In this document: positions 38,526 to 48,093 of the stretch, piece after piece | Layout: the number at the start of each line of letters is the position of its first letter | Position numbering within the stretch: position 1 is the first letter of the stretch | Assembly: GCF_902167705.1 (NCBI RefSeq) | Contig: NZ_CABHMZ010000007.1 | Span: forward strand, 140,334 to 204,333 | Length of the DNA stretch: 64,000 bases | Direction: 5' to 3' | From: Streptococcus constellatus | Lineage (GTDB): Bacteria > Bacillota > Bacilli > Lactobacillales > Streptococcaceae | Position numbers and translations under genes: made by a program | The notes under the pieces: generated by a model | Database searches by the model: none | The model's input: only the letters and a program-made list of their open reading frames with translations | What the model was told of the DNA's origin: nothing

Positions 38526-40007
38526 ATGGCACGAAATTTACTGAATGCCTTTGTAACAGAGGTCATAGCAAATAGCTCTTTTACAGAAATTGACCGAATT
38601 TATCTGACAAATCGCGTCATGAGTCTGGTTGGAGAAGAGGCTGCGAAACAGGAGACAGTAGCAACCAGCTTAATTGATCTCAAAGACGATTTACTAGAAG
38701 TTGCTTTAGCAACTGGAAACATTGGGGCAACTCTTGCAGAACAGGGTATTCTTGGGGCAGAGTTGATGAATTTAATCACGCCAGCACCTAGTCAGCTCAA
38801 TCAGCAATTTTGGCAGACCTACAAACAAGCTCCCAAGCAGGCTATTGCTGATTTTTATGAGCTCAGCAAGCGTAATGATTACATCAAATTGAAAGCCATT
38901 GCTAAGAATATTGCCTATCAAGCACCTACTGAATACGGTGATTTGGAGATTACGATCAATCTTTCTAAGCCAGAAAAGGATCCCAAAGAGATTGCAGCAG
39001 CTAAGAAAGTCAAGACGAGCCACTATCCAGCCTGTCAGCTTTGTTTTGAAAATGAGGGTTATCAAGGGCGGCTAGATCATCCGGCGCGAGCGAATCATCG
39101 AATTATCCGCTTTGACTTAGCCGGACGAGAGTGGGGCTTTCAGTATTCTCCCTATGCATATTTTAATGAGCATTGTATCTTTTTAGATAGCAAACATACT
39201 CCTATGGCTATCAGCCGTGCTACTTTTGCGCGTCTTTTGGATATTGTAGAGACTTTTCCAGGCTATTTTGCAGGCTCCAATGCTGACCTTCCTATCGTAG
39301 GAGGCTCCATTCTCACTCATGACCATTATCAAGGTGGACGACATACTTTTCCTATGGAAAAGGCAGAGCTGGACAAAACATTCACCTTTGCAGGTTTTGA
39401 AAATGTAGGAGCTGGTATTGTCAACTGGCCGATGTCTGTTTTGCGGTTAAAATCAACTGATAAATCTGCATTGATAGATTTGGCTGATAAGATTTTACAA
39501 AGTTGGCGCGGCTATTCAGATTCAAGTGTTCAGATTATAGCTGAGTCAAATGGTGAATCGCACCATACTATCACTCCAATCGCACGCCAAAAAAATGGTA
39601 AGTTTGAGTTAGATTTGGTTCTTCGGGACAATCAAACATCAAAAGAATATCCAGATGGTATTTATCATCCTCATAAGGATGTTCAACACATCAAGAAAGA
39701 AAATATCGGCTTGATTGAGGTCATGGGCTTGGCAATTCTCCCACCTCGTTTGAAAAATGAGTTAAAAGAAGTTGAAGAATTTCTTTTGGGGCAAAGATCG
39801 GAAGTGGCACCCTATCATCAAGCATGGGCTGACCAGTTAAAAGTCAGCCATTCAAATATAACGGCAGAATCAGCTCAATCAATTGTGCGTGCTTCGGTTG
39901 GTCAGATTTTCAAACGTGTTTTGGAAGATGCGGGCGTTTACAAGCGAACAAAAGAAGGTCAGACTGCCTTTATGCGTTTTATTGAATCGATTGGTCTTGT
40001 GAAATAA
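38526..40007 (+). CDS. galT: UDP-glucose--hexose-1-phosphate uridylyltransferase
   Basis: The enzyme swaps UMP between UDP-glucose and galactose 1-phosphate. The 493-residue protein is the Firmicute GalT family 2 type. Conserved parts include HYPACQLCFENEGY, REWGFQYSPYAYFNEHCI and GGSILTHDHYQGGRHTFPM with the His-rich active site. AAAGGAAA precedes ATG. It is followed by a remnant of galE, the expected next gene. Confidence 0.95.
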   Translation: MARNLLNAFVTEVIANSSFTEIDRIYLTNRVMSLVGEEAAKQETVATSLIDLKDDLLEVALATGNIGATLAEQGILGAELMNLITPAPSQLNQQFWQTYKQAPKQAIADFYELSKRNDYIKLKAIAKNIAYQAPTEYGDLEITINLSKPEKDPKEIAAAKKVKTSHYPACQLCFENEGYQGRLDHPARANHRIIRFDLAGREWGFQYSPYAYFNEHCIFLDSKHTPMAISRATFARLLDIVETFPGYFAGSNADLPIVGGSILTHDHYQGGRHTFPMEKAELDKTFTFAGFENVGAGIVNWPMSVLRLKSTDKSALIDLADKILQSWRGYSDSSVQIIAESNGESHHTITPIARQKNGKFELDLVLRDNQTSKEYPDGIYHPHKDVQHIKKENIGLIEVMGLAILPPRLKNELKEVEEFLLGQRSEVAPYHQAWADQLKVSHSNITAESAQSIVRASVGQIFKRVLEDAGVYKRTKEGQTAFMRFIESIGLVK

Positions 40008-40024
40008 CCCATTAAAAAATTGCT

Positions 40025-40380
40025 ATTTTCGGAAATGATTGCAAGAAACCAGATGGTACAAATGTTTGTGATGATACACGTCCATTTGACTTAGCAGACG
40101 CTCATTTTAGCAGTGGACTACTTCCGGCAATGAGTCTTCAGCTTTCAATCTAGGTTCTTCAACAGGTTTTTCTAATCTAGAAATTGCAGAAGCGGATCGT
40201 AAGATGACAGGATATCCAATTCCATCAGAAATTGCAGATTGTCTGGGTGTTCCAGATACGAAGCTCATTGATTCATCGGACAAAGCTCGCCAAGTCTTGG
40301 ATTTGCAACCAAAATTTGACAATATGGAGATGATTATCGAGACAGCTTGGAAACAGCATTCGACACATCTAAACGGTTAA
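40025..40380 (+). pseudogene. galE: galE remnant (C-terminal part of UDP-glucose 4-epimerase)
   Basis: Directly after galT the plus strand encodes [14 protein letters not shown], then RPFDLADAH, and in the next frame [18 protein letters not shown] and a tail ending in [17 protein letters not shown]. This follows the C-terminal third of streptococcal GalE piece by piece. At least one frameshift lies near 40122 and a short deletion follows DLADAH; the N-terminal two thirds are missing. UDP-galactose recycling must therefore use another galE elsewhere in the genome. Confidence 0.88.
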
Positions 40381-40429
40381 ACTGATTGACATTGAAATCC
40401 AGCAGGAAGTTTGTTGGATTTTTATTTGC

Positions 40430-40485
40430 GGAAATTTGCAGTTGAAATTTATTCTTTGGAAATTTGCAGTTGAAATTTATTCTTT
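40430..40485 (+). repeat. 28-bp perfect tandem duplication
   Basis: GGAAATTTGCAGTTGAAATT plus TATTCTTT occurs twice back to back, 50 bp after the galE remnant. It looks like a recent slippage event. Confidence 0.9.
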
Positions 40486-40559
40486 TCAGCTATCATTTGA
40501 AAAACTATCTTCTTCATGTTACAATTAGAAGAGTAAATTAAATACATAGAGGTAATATC

Positions 40560-40694
40560 GTGGCTTTCGGTGATAATGGACAACGTAAAAAAACAGGATT
40601 TGAAAAATTGACTTTGATTGTCGTTGTTATCATGTTATTGGTAACAGTCGGAGCAATCTTTGCAAGTGCACTTGGTGCTTTGAGCAATTTCTAA
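40560..40694 (+). CDS. DUF4044 family small membrane protein
   Basis: The 44-residue peptide starts with GTG, with AGAGG upstream. It has a basic head (GQRKKTGFEKL) and one membrane helix (TLIVVVIMLLVTVGAIFAS). It fits the short streptococcal DUF4044 proteins of unknown function. It precedes obg, with its own hairpin at 40700. Confidence 0.75.
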   Translation: MAFGDNGQRKKTGFEKLTLIVVVIMLLVTVGAIFASALGALSNF

Positions 40695-40699
40695 TCCTC

Positions 40700-40724
40700 G
40701 AACGCTTGAAAGAGCGTTTTTTTA
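40700..40724 (+). terminator. Terminator after the DUF4044 gene
   Basis: AACGCT pairs with AGCGTT around a 6-nt loop and is followed by a run of T. Confidence 0.8.
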
Positions 40725-40751
40725 GAGTGGAAAACGAGAAAAGAGAAAAAT

Positions 40752-42062
40752 ATGAGTATGTTTTTAGATACAGCTAAGATTAAAGTCAAGGCTGGTAATG
40801 GCGGCGATGGCATGGTAGCTTTCCGCCGTGAAAAGTATGTCCCAAATGGCGGACCTTGGGGCGGTGACGGTGGTCGTGGCGGCAATGTTGTTTTTGTCGT
40901 AGATGAAGGGCTTCGTACCCTGATGGATTTTCGTTACAATCGTCATTTTAAGGCTCAGTCTGGTGAAAAGGGGATGACCAAGGGAATGCACGGTCGTGGA
41001 GCAGAAGATTTGATTGTTCATGTACCGCAAGGAACAACGGTTCGTGATGCTGAAACGGGAAAAGTCCTGACAGATTTGATTGAAAATGGTCAAGAGTTCA
41101 TTGTAGCCCGTGGTGGTCGCGGCGGTCGTGGCAATATCCGCTTTGCGACGCCTAAAAATCCAGCACCAGAAATTTCTGAAAATGGTGAACCGGGTCAAGA
41201 ACGTGAACTCCAGTTGGAATTGAAAATTTTGGCAGATGTCGGTTTAGTCGGATTTCCGTCTGTTGGAAAATCCACTCTTTTAAGTGTGATTACTTCTGCT
41301 AAGCCGAAAATTGGAGCTTATCATTTCACGACCATTGTCCCCAATCTTGGAATGGTTAGGACGCAGTCCGGTGAATCCTTTGCTGTGGCAGACCTGCCTG
41401 GCTTGATTGAAGGAGCCAGTCAAGGTGTAGGGCTTGGAACTCAATTCCTTCGCCATATTGAGCGGACGCGTGTTATCTTGCACGTCATTGATATGTCAGC
41501 CAGCGAAGGGCGCGATCCTTACGAAGATTATCTTGCTATCAATAAAGAATTGGAGTCCTACAATCTTCGCTTGATGGAACGTCCGCAGATTATTGTCGCT
41601 AATAAAATGGATATGCCTGAAAGTGCAGAAAATCTGAAAATATTTAAAGAAAAATTAGCAGCAAATTATGATGAATTTGATGAACTGCCACAGATTTTTC
41701 CAATTTCAAGCCTGACAAAACAAGGACTTTCGACGCTGTTAGATGCAACTGCAGAATTGCTAGATAAAACGCCAGAATTTCTGCTTTACGATGAGTCAGA
41801 AATGGAAGAGGAAGCCTATTATGGTTTTGATGAAGATACTCCTGCTTTTGAAATCTCACGCGCTGACGATGCAGCATGGGTACTTTCAGGAGACAAATTG
41901 GAAAAACTCTTTACTATGACGAACTTTGACCGTGAGGAAGCTGTCATGAAATTTGCTCGTCAACTGCGTGGCATGGGTGTAGATGAGGCATTGCGGGCGC
42001 GTGGTGCTAAAGATGGTGACTTGGTTCGTATCGGCAAATTTGAATTTGAATTTGTAGACTAA
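40752..42062 (+). CDS. obg: GTPase Obg/CgtA
   Basis: This is an essential ribosome-associated GTPase of 436 residues. It has the Gly-rich Obg fold (residues 1-158; [12 protein letters not shown]), the G domain with [11 protein letters not shown] and [14 protein letters not shown], and the C-terminal OCT domain ending in [10 protein letters not shown]. The start at [12 protein letters not shown] matches homologs. It is followed 14 bp later by a small conserved gene. Confidence 0.97.
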   Translation: MSMFLDTAKIKVKAGNGGDGMVAFRREKYVPNGGPWGGDGGRGGNVVFVVDEGLRTLMDFRYNRHFKAQSGEKGMTKGMHGRGAEDLIVHVPQGTTVRDAETGKVLTDLIENGQEFIVARGGRGGRGNIRFATPKNPAPEISENGEPGQERELQLELKILADVGLVGFPSVGKSTLLSVITSAKPKIGAYHFTTIVPNLGMVRTQSGESFAVADLPGLIEGASQGVGLGTQFLRHIERTRVILHVIDMSASEGRDPYEDYLAINKELESYNLRLMERPQIIVANKMDMPESAENLKIFKEKLAANYDEFDELPQIFPISSLTKQGLSTLLDATAELLDKTPEFLLYDESEMEEEAYYGFDEDTPAFEISRADDAAWVLSGDKLEKLFTMTNFDREEAVMKFARQLRGMGVDEALRARGAKDGDLVRIGKFEFEFVD

Positions 42063-42076
42063 AAAGGAGCAATCTT

Positions 42077-42238
42077 ATGGGTGATAAACCAATATCCTTT
42101 CGTGATGAAAACGGCAATTTCGTTTCTGCAGCTGACGTTTGGAATGAAGAAAAGCTCGAAAAACTTTTTAACAAACTCAATCCGAACCGAAAGCTTCGCT
42201 TGGAACGTGAAAAATTAGCACAAAAGAAAAAAGAATAG
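42077..42238 (+). CDS. Small conserved protein downstream of obg
   Basis: The 53-residue hydrophilic protein (MGDKPISFRDENGNF start, Lys-rich end) has AAGGAG 7 bp before its ATG, so it is translated with obg. I do not recognise a named family. It is mostly helical and charged, with no membrane segment. Its stop lies inside the following terminator stem. Confidence 0.7.
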   Translation: MGDKPISFRDENGNFVSAADVWNEEKLEKLFNKLNPNRKLRLEREKLAQKKKE

Positions 42239-42271
42239 GACTTGCTCATTTTTGAGCAAGTCCTATTCTTT
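42234..42271. terminator. Strong bidirectional terminator
   Basis: A perfect 15-bp stem, AATAGGACTTGCTCA with its complement, closes on a TTTT loop. It overlaps the stop of the small obg-linked gene on one side and abuts the deacetylase stop on the other. Confidence 0.9.
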
Positions 42272-43223
42272 AATTTGTAGCAATTTCATTTAATAAGTCT
42301 TGTGCAGTCGTTGTTGGATTGACACGGACACGGTTGAGGGTTAAAAGCCCGTCATTAAGAGAAGCTAGTCCGTTGTTGGTTGTCAATCCCATTTTATAGC
42401 CGAGGCTTTCAGCAATCTGTATCGTTGTTTCACTATAACGTCCTGAAGGGTAGGCGACAGTCGTTGTATTTTGTGACAGGTTGCTGTCTAGATACTGCTT
42501 AGAATCTTGCAATTCTGTCGTTTGTGTTTCTGCACTTGAAAGGGATAAATCCGGATGATTAACAGTATGGTCTTCAAAAGACATTCCCTTTTCTTTCATC
42601 TCTTTGATTTGATCAAGCGTCAGCATATCTTCACGCCCAGTTTCGTCGACAAAGCTAGTAATGACATTATTGGTTGCCCGCATTTGGTATTTTTGAAGAA
42701 GTGGAAAAGCATTGGTGTAGAAATCTTTCAAACTATCATCAAAGGTCAACCACACGACTTTTTTATTTTTCGGAAGAACATTTTCGGTCAAAACTTTATA
42801 TGCTTCCTCTGGAGTGAGAGTATAATAACCAGCGTCTTTTAGGGCTTTCAAATGACTTTCAAACGTTTCTGGCGAGACAATCAAACCAGCATTTGCTGCT
42901 TCAGAAGGATCCATATTATGAATCGCATGGTACATCAAAATAGGGAATTTAACTGGTTGTTCCTGTTTCACCCAGTTGATTTTACTTGTTTTCTGGCTAG
43001 AATTATCTGTTTCTTTGGTTGTTGACTGAGAGGTAGAAGATTTCTTTACTGTTGAAGTGGCAGATCTTGCTTGGTTATTAGATAGATTTGTCCCAGAGCG
43101 TTTCCACATAAATGTCCCTGCAATCACCAGAACGACCAATAAGATGAGGCTAATAATAGCGCGCCGTTGTCTCCTCTTACGAATACGATTTCGTACAGAA
43201 CGATTACCAGAATGTTTTCCCAT
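42270..43223 (-). CDS. Membrane-anchored polysaccharide deacetylase (NodB family)
   Basis: The 317-residue protein has a basic N-terminus, one membrane helix (AIISLILLVVLVIAG, residues 23-40), a Ser/Thr-rich linker and a NodB domain. NodB motifs are LTFDDSLKDF with the catalytic Asp pair and HTVNHPDL with the metal His residues. It should act outside the cell on peptidoglycan or another polysaccharide, possibly giving lysozyme resistance. It is a type II membrane protein; single gene. Confidence 0.88.
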   Translation of the reverse strand: MGKHSGNRSVRNRIRKRRQRRAIISLILLVVLVIAGTFMWKRSGTNLSNNQARSATSTVKKSSTSQSTTKETDNSSQKTSKINWVKQEQPVKFPILMYHAIHNMDPSEAANAGLIVSPETFESHLKALKDAGYYTLTPEEAYKVLTENVLPKNKKVVWLTFDDSLKDFYTNAFPLLQKYQMRATNNVITSFVDETGREDMLTLDQIKEMKEKGMSFEDHTVNHPDLSLSSAETQTTELQDSKQYLDSNLSQNTTTVAYPSGRYSETTIQIAESLGYKMGLTTNNGLASLNDGLLTLNRVRVNPTTTAQDLLNEIATN

Positions 43224-43403
43224 TATGTAGAACTCCTTTTTACTTTTAAATCATTATATTTATTTTACCATATTTCTTACTAAGCGTTCACAAAATTTTA
43301 AAATAGATTTCTATTATTTTTATAAAAATCGTAGTGCCTGCTTACTAGAAAAAACCAAGTTTATTTGCTATAATAAAAAGCATAAAAATCTCAAGGAGTG
43401 GTC

Positions 43404-44690
43404 ATGTCTATTAAAATTGCTTTACTTGGTTTTGGGACAGTTGCTAGTGGTGTTCCATTTTTATTGAAAGAAAATAGTGAAAAGATTGTACAAGCAGCTC
43501 ATTCAGAAATTGAAATCGCGAAAGTATTGGTAAAAGATGATGCTGAAAAAGAACGCTTGTTAGCAGCAGGCAATCATTTTAATTTTGTCACGACGATTGA
43601 TGAAATTGTGAATGATAAAGAAGTAACGATTGTCGTTGAATTGATGGGGCGTATTGAACCTGCAAAAACTTTCATCACTCAAGCACTAGAGGCAGGTAAG
43701 CATGTTGTCACTGCAAATAAAGACTTGTTGGCAGTTCATGGCGTTGAGTTGCTTGAGATTGCTGCAAAACACAAGGTAGCTCTTTATTATGAAGCGGCAG
43801 TAGCGGGAGGGATTCCGATTTTACGCACGCTTGTTAATTCCCTAGCTTCTGATAAAATTACGCGTATTCTCGGTGTGGTCAATGGGACATCCAACTTCAT
43901 GATGACCAAAATGGTAGAAGAGGGCTGGTCTTATGAAGCAGCACTTTCTGAAGCACAACGACTTGGATTTGCAGAAAGTGACCCAACCAATGATGTGGAC
44001 GGAATTGATGCTGCTTATAAAATGGTTATTTTAAGTCAATTCGCTTTTGGAATGACGGTCAAATTTGAAGATGTTGCCCATCAAGGCATTCGCAATATTA
44101 CACCAGAAGATGTAGCAGTTGCGCAGCAATTAGGCTATGTTGTTAAATTAGTCGGTTCCATTGAAGAAACGGAATCGGGCCTTGCTGCAGAAGTCACACC
44201 GACCTTTTTACCAAAATCTCATCCTCTTGCTAGTGTGAATGGCGTGATGAATGCAGTCTTTGTAGAATCTATCGGTATTGGTGAGTCAATGTATTACGGT
44301 CCAGGTGCGGGACAAAAACCCACCGCAACAAGTGTTGTTGCAGATATTATTCGGATTGTTCGACGGATTAACGAAGGAACCGTTGGAAAAGCCTTTAATG
44401 AGTTTCAGCGTGAATTAGTTCTGGCTAAACCAGAAGATTGTAAGAGCCCGTATTATTTTTCGATACTAGCACCTGATGCGAAAGGACAAGTTTTACGTTT
44501 AGCAGAAATTTTTAATGCTGAAAATGTCTCCTTTAAGCAAATTCTGCAACAAGGAACAGACGGAAATACCGCACGTGTTGTGATTATTACCCATGCTGTC
44601 AACAAAACGCAGCTAGAAAATGTCACTCGAAAATTGCAGGCAACTTCTGATTTTAAATTATTGAACACCTTCAAAGTATTAGGAGAATAA
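43404..44690 (+). CDS. hom: Homoserine dehydrogenase
   Basis: The enzyme reduces aspartate semialdehyde to homoserine. The 428-residue protein has the NAD(P) loop [12 protein letters not shown], the catalytic block [16 protein letters not shown] ([17 protein letters not shown]) and a C-terminal ACT domain ([20 protein letters not shown]) for feedback control. The ATG at 43404 follows AAGGAG; an in-frame GTG overlaps this site. An extended -10 (TGCTATAAT) ends at 43374. Operon with thrB. Confidence 0.95.
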   Translation: MSIKIALLGFGTVASGVPFLLKENSEKIVQAAHSEIEIAKVLVKDDAEKERLLAAGNHFNFVTTIDEIVNDKEVTIVVELMGRIEPAKTFITQALEAGKHVVTANKDLLAVHGVELLEIAAKHKVALYYEAAVAGGIPILRTLVNSLASDKITRILGVVNGTSNFMMTKMVEEGWSYEAALSEAQRLGFAESDPTNDVDGIDAAYKMVILSQFAFGMTVKFEDVAHQGIRNITPEDVAVAQQLGYVVKLVGSIEETESGLAAEVTPTFLPKSHPLASVNGVMNAVFVESIGIGESMYYGPGAGQKPTATSVVADIIRIVRRINEGTVGKAFNEFQRELVLAKPEDCKSPYYFSILAPDAKGQVLRLAEIFNAENVSFKQILQQGTDGNTARVVIITHAVNKTQLENVTRKLQATSDFKLLNTFKVLGE

Positions 44691-44691
44691 A

Positions 44692-45558
44692 ATGAAAATT
44701 ATTGTACCTGCAACGAGCGCAAATATTGGTCCGGGATTTGACTCGGTTGGTGTAGCTGTCAGTAAATATCTAACCATTGAAGTTTTGGGGAAAAGCGACC
44801 GTTGGCTAATTGAGCATGATTTGGAGCGGCGTATTCCTTCAAATGAACGGAATTTATTGATTAAAGTGGCGCGCAGAATTGCTCCAGCTATTCAACCTCA
44901 TCATTTAAAAATGACAAGTGATATTCCTTTAGCGCGTGGTCTGGGTTCTTCTAGTTCCGTTATTGTTGCAGGAATTGAACTTGCAAATCAATTGGCAAAT
45001 TTGCAGTTGACAAATGCTGAAAAATTGAATCTTGCGACGAAAATTGAAGGACATCCAGATAATGTGGCACCTGCAATTTATGGAAATTTGACAATTTCTA
45101 GTTATTTAAACGAGAAAGTTTCAACTGTGGTGACGGAGTTTCCAGAAGTAAGCTTTATCGCCTATATTCCAGATTATGAATTGCGCACCAAAGACAGCCG
45201 TGGTGTTCTTCCAAAAGGTTTATCTTATCGAGAAGCTGTCGCTGCAAGTTCTGTGGCGAATGTGGCAATTGCCGCTTTAATGAAGGGCGATATGGTGACA
45301 GCAGGGCGTGCTATTGAGTCCGACCGTTTTCATGAGCATTTTCGCCAAGGTTTGATTAAGGAATTTCCAAAAATCAAGATGTTGGCAAAGAAAAACGGTG
45401 CGTATGCGACTTATCTATCAGGAGCAGGACCTACTTTGATGGTTCTAGCACCAAAAGGCCAGTCGAATACGATAAAAGAGAAAATAGAAGGGCAACAATT
45501 TAAAGGACAAGTTTTTGAACTTCAGGTTGATTGCCAAGGCGTTCGAGTAGAAAAATGA
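44692..45558 (+). CDS. thrB: Homoserine kinase
   Basis: The enzyme phosphorylates homoserine for threonine synthesis. This GHMP kinase of 288 residues has [15 protein letters not shown] at the N-terminus, the ATP loop [12 protein letters not shown] and [12 protein letters not shown]. It starts one base after the hom stop. ThrC is not in the window. Confidence 0.95.
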   Translation: MKIIVPATSANIGPGFDSVGVAVSKYLTIEVLGKSDRWLIEHDLERRIPSNERNLLIKVARRIAPAIQPHHLKMTSDIPLARGLGSSSSVIVAGIELANQLANLQLTNAEKLNLATKIEGHPDNVAPAIYGNLTISSYLNEKVSTVVTEFPEVSFIAYIPDYELRTKDSRGVLPKGLSYREAVAASSVANVAIAALMKGDMVTAGRAIESDRFHEHFRQGLIKEFPKIKMLAKKNGAYATYLSGAGPTLMVLAPKGQSNTIKEKIEGQQFKGQVFELQVDCQGVRVEK

Positions 45559-45566
45559 GAAAAGAT

Positions 45567-45595
45567 GAAGAGTTGTGTTATTGCAACTCTTTTTA
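45567..45595 (+). terminator. hom-thrB terminator
   Basis: AAGAGTTG pairs with CAACTCTT, followed by TTT. Confidence 0.8.
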
Positions 45596-45676
45596 TGTTT
45601 CTCCACATAATTTGCCCTTGTTTATAAATTCAAATGTATGCTATAATAAATAAAGAATATACAAAGAAGTACAATT

Positions 45677-46606
45677 ATGAATAAACTTGATTTGCAGGCA
45701 CTTGCGGAAGAGTTGGGGTTGCAGTTTGATGAGACTTCATCTGTTATTTTTGGTCAAAAAGATGGTTATACTTTCTATATTGAACAAACGAATCAAAAAA
45801 ATCAATACTGTATTTGTTGCTCGGTAAAAAATGGTGAAGCATTACCATCTTTGGAAGAATTTAAAGAGTTGACGAAATCTTCTAGGGCTCTGAAAACCTA
45901 TCAAGTCAATTTATATAAAACAACTTTTCATATTAAAACAGGTATGACTAAAGGAAAAACACGTGAATATATTCGTCAGGGATTACAAGACATTATCGCG
46001 TTCTTGAAAGAAAGAAATCTTACGAATGTGTGCGAGCAGACCGGAAAAGCAGGACAAGTAGATTTGTATCAAGTTGGAGGAAATCTTTTGCTGCTTTCAC
46101 CAGAAGCATTTCAAGAATTAAGCTCAAACTTATCGATTGAAAATCAAGTTTATGATCACCAAAAGGAAAGTATCTTAGCAGGAACGGTAGGAGTCTTTCT
46201 AGGGAGCTTGATAGGGGGAATTGTTACCTTGGTGATTGCGCAACTTGGTTATGTAGCGGTTGTCTCAGGCATTGTCATGGGAGTTTGTACAGTAAAAGGC
46301 TACGAATTGTTAGGTAAAAAGCTGTCTAAAGTCGGGATTGCGATTAGTGCTGTCTTTATGCTTATCATGATGCTGATTGCACATCAGTTTGATTACGCTA
46401 TTCAGCTTGCTAAAGTTGAAGGAGTGGATGTTTTTACTGCCTTTACTTATCTAACGGACTATATTTTAAGTGGTAATGAAATTCATAGTTCTTATTGGAC
46501 AAATCTTGGTTTGTTATTATTATTCACAGGTGCTGGAGCTGTGGGAATGATTATTAGTGCTCTTTCTGCACAGTCACAAAAGTATATTACAAGAAAATTA
46601 GGGTAA
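45677..46606 (+). CDS. Membrane protein of unknown function with a soluble N-terminal domain
   Basis: The family is not recognised. In 309 residues, the first about 165 are soluble, with a CICC tetrapeptide near residue 46 and a possible alpha/beta fold. Then come four hydrophobic segments near residues 173-195, 198-215, 222-240 and 273-297. The Gly-rich helix pair (TVGVFLGSLIGGIVTLVIAQ) resembles helices that pack closely. It has its own promoter (TATAAT near 45645) and is monocistronic. Confidence 0.7.
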   Translation: MNKLDLQALAEELGLQFDETSSVIFGQKDGYTFYIEQTNQKNQYCICCSVKNGEALPSLEEFKELTKSSRALKTYQVNLYKTTFHIKTGMTKGKTREYIRQGLQDIIAFLKERNLTNVCEQTGKAGQVDLYQVGGNLLLLSPEAFQELSSNLSIENQVYDHQKESILAGTVGVFLGSLIGGIVTLVIAQLGYVAVVSGIVMGVCTVKGYELLGKKLSKVGIAISAVFMLIMMLIAHQFDYAIQLAKVEGVDVFTAFTYLTDYILSGNEIHSSYWTNLGLLLLFTGAGAVGMIISALSAQSQKYITRKLG

Positions 46607-46620
46607 GTTTAAAATATTTC

Positions 46621-46649
46621 AAAGCTTGGATTTGTATCTGAGCTTTTTT
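46621..46649 (+). terminator. Terminator after the unknown membrane protein
   Basis: AAAGCT pairs with AGCTTT around a long loop, followed by a run of T. Confidence 0.65.
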
Positions 46650-46729
46650 AAATCTAACTTACAAACTGTTGAACATTTGCTATAGTTATTCGTCAAAATA
46701 TTGAGCAATGTTATTTTTCCCCAGCCTAA

Positions 46730-46758
46730 TTGAATTGTCGTCTCAACTATGCTACAAT
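46730..46758 (+). promoter_or_regulatory. Promoter positioned for a leaderless PTS IIC mRNA
   Basis: TTGAAT (46730-46735), a 17-bp spacer and an extended -10 TGCTACAAT ending at 46758 put the transcript start on the ATG at 46765. No Shine-Dalgarno sequence is seen. Confidence 0.6.
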
Positions 46759-46764
46759 CAAGCT

Positions 46765-48093
46765 ATGATGTTCAATAAATTAACGAGAAAAAGCCATATA
46801 GATCAATATTTAATTAAAAAAATGATTGCTTTTCGGCAAAAGAGTTTTATTAAAATCACCCAAGAAACTTTGGTGTCGCTGTTTCCTTTTTTCTTGCTCA
46901 CCACGACAACAATGGTTTTGGCAGAATCTGTTTTTTCACCAAACGGCTATATCAATAACTTATTTGGAGTTCGACTTTGGTTTCCATATTTTTCGACGAT
47001 TGGATTGGTTTTGACAAACTTCACCGCTCTGACGGGAGGAATGGCAGGGCCTTTAGCGACTTATTTTAGTGCAAAATATACAGTTGGTCACTACGGACGT
47101 AGTACGGGAACAGCAGGAATTACTGCTTTTGTTTTTAGTTTGCTGGTCAATTCGCGAGAGTTATTCTCAGTGCTCTTAAATGACGGAGCATTGACGAGAA
47201 TCAATCTTCCTGTCAATATCAATTTAGTGGTTGCTATTTTGATTGGCTATGTAGTAGGACAAATCTTTCGTTTCTCAAGTCCAAGTGATGATCAAATTGT
47301 GGATAAACATTTTATATATCATCCAAAGACGGTTCTTCCTATTCTATCCTCTTTATTACTGGCAGTTGTTTGTAGTTTTCTTATTTATCTGGGAAATCTC
47401 TACAATGTTTTTTCAACGATTGCAAATTTTTTCTCAGGCTTAATTGTCAATCAAAACAATATTTTCGTGATTGAGATGAATACTGCCCTACGGACTTTTA
47501 GTGCTTGGATTGGAAATAGCAATCCTTTTAATGATATTCCTTTTGTAAATGACTCTTTTGCTCTGGATAACCTTAATTATGCTTTAAAGCATCATACAAC
47601 GAGAGGGGTTCCTTATCTTTTTTCAGAAACAAATCTTTATGATGCTTATGGCGTATTTGCGGGGCTTGGAGGGACGCTGGCTCTGCTTGTAGCTATTTTA
47701 TGGAAATCACGCAGTGACAAGGATCGCGATGTCAGTTTGAAGAGTATTTTTCCTTCCTTGTTTAACCACGGCGTAGCCTTTATGGTCGGGATTCCTATTT
47801 TTTTCAACTTTCTCTTTTTGATTCCTTTTATTCTTATACCAATGGTGAATGTCTTTATCGCTAGTATTTTTCTTTATTTCAGAATAATGCCACCAGCTGT
47901 GTATCCAGTTCCTAGCGGAGCGCCGAGTGTACTTTATGCCTTTATTGGAACAGGGGGAAGTTTGCGAGCTTTAGCTGTAGGGATTTTCATTTTTATCATT
48001 GATGTCATGATTTATCTTCCTTTCGTTAGATTTAATGACCGGATTCATGATGAACTTCGACAAATAGATCAAAAAGGAGGTAAGCATGACTAA
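46765..48093 (+). CDS. PTS sugar transporter IIC component, orphan
   Basis: The 442-residue polytopic protein resembles the lactose/cellobiose EIIC group, with about ten membrane segments and PAVYPVPSGAPSVLYAFIGTGGSLRA near the C-terminal end. No IIA, IIB or sugar hydrolase gene is adjacent; instead it overlaps by 8 nt a DUF915 hydrolase. It may work with shared IIA/IIB proteins or have another transport role. Start at ATG 46765 or 46768. Confidence 0.75.
   Translation: MMFNKLTRKSHIDQYLIKKMIAFRQKSFIKITQETLVSLFPFFLLTTTTMVLAESVFSPNGYINNLFGVRLWFPYFSTIGLVLTNFTALTGGMAGPLATYFSAKYTVGHYGRSTGTAGITAFVFSLLVNSRELFSVLLNDGALTRINLPVNINLVVAILIGYVVGQIFRFSSPSDDQIVDKHFIYHPKTVLPILSSLLLAVVCSFLIYLGNLYNVFSTIANFFSGLIVNQNNIFVIEMNTALRTFSAWIGNSNPFNDIPFVNDSFALDNLNYALKHHTTRGVPYLFSETNLYDAYGVFAGLGGTLALLVAILWKSRSDKDRDVSLKSIFPSLFNHGVAFMVGIPIFFNFLFLIPFILIPMVNVFIASIFLYFRIMPPAVYPVPSGAPSVLYAFIGTGGSLRALAVGIFIFIIDVMIYLPFVRFNDRIHDELRQIDQKGGKHD

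Noticed and set aside
40107..40322. Minus-strand frame of 71 codons after galT
   Set aside because: It is the antisense shadow of the galE remnant, whose plus-strand peptide matches GalE.
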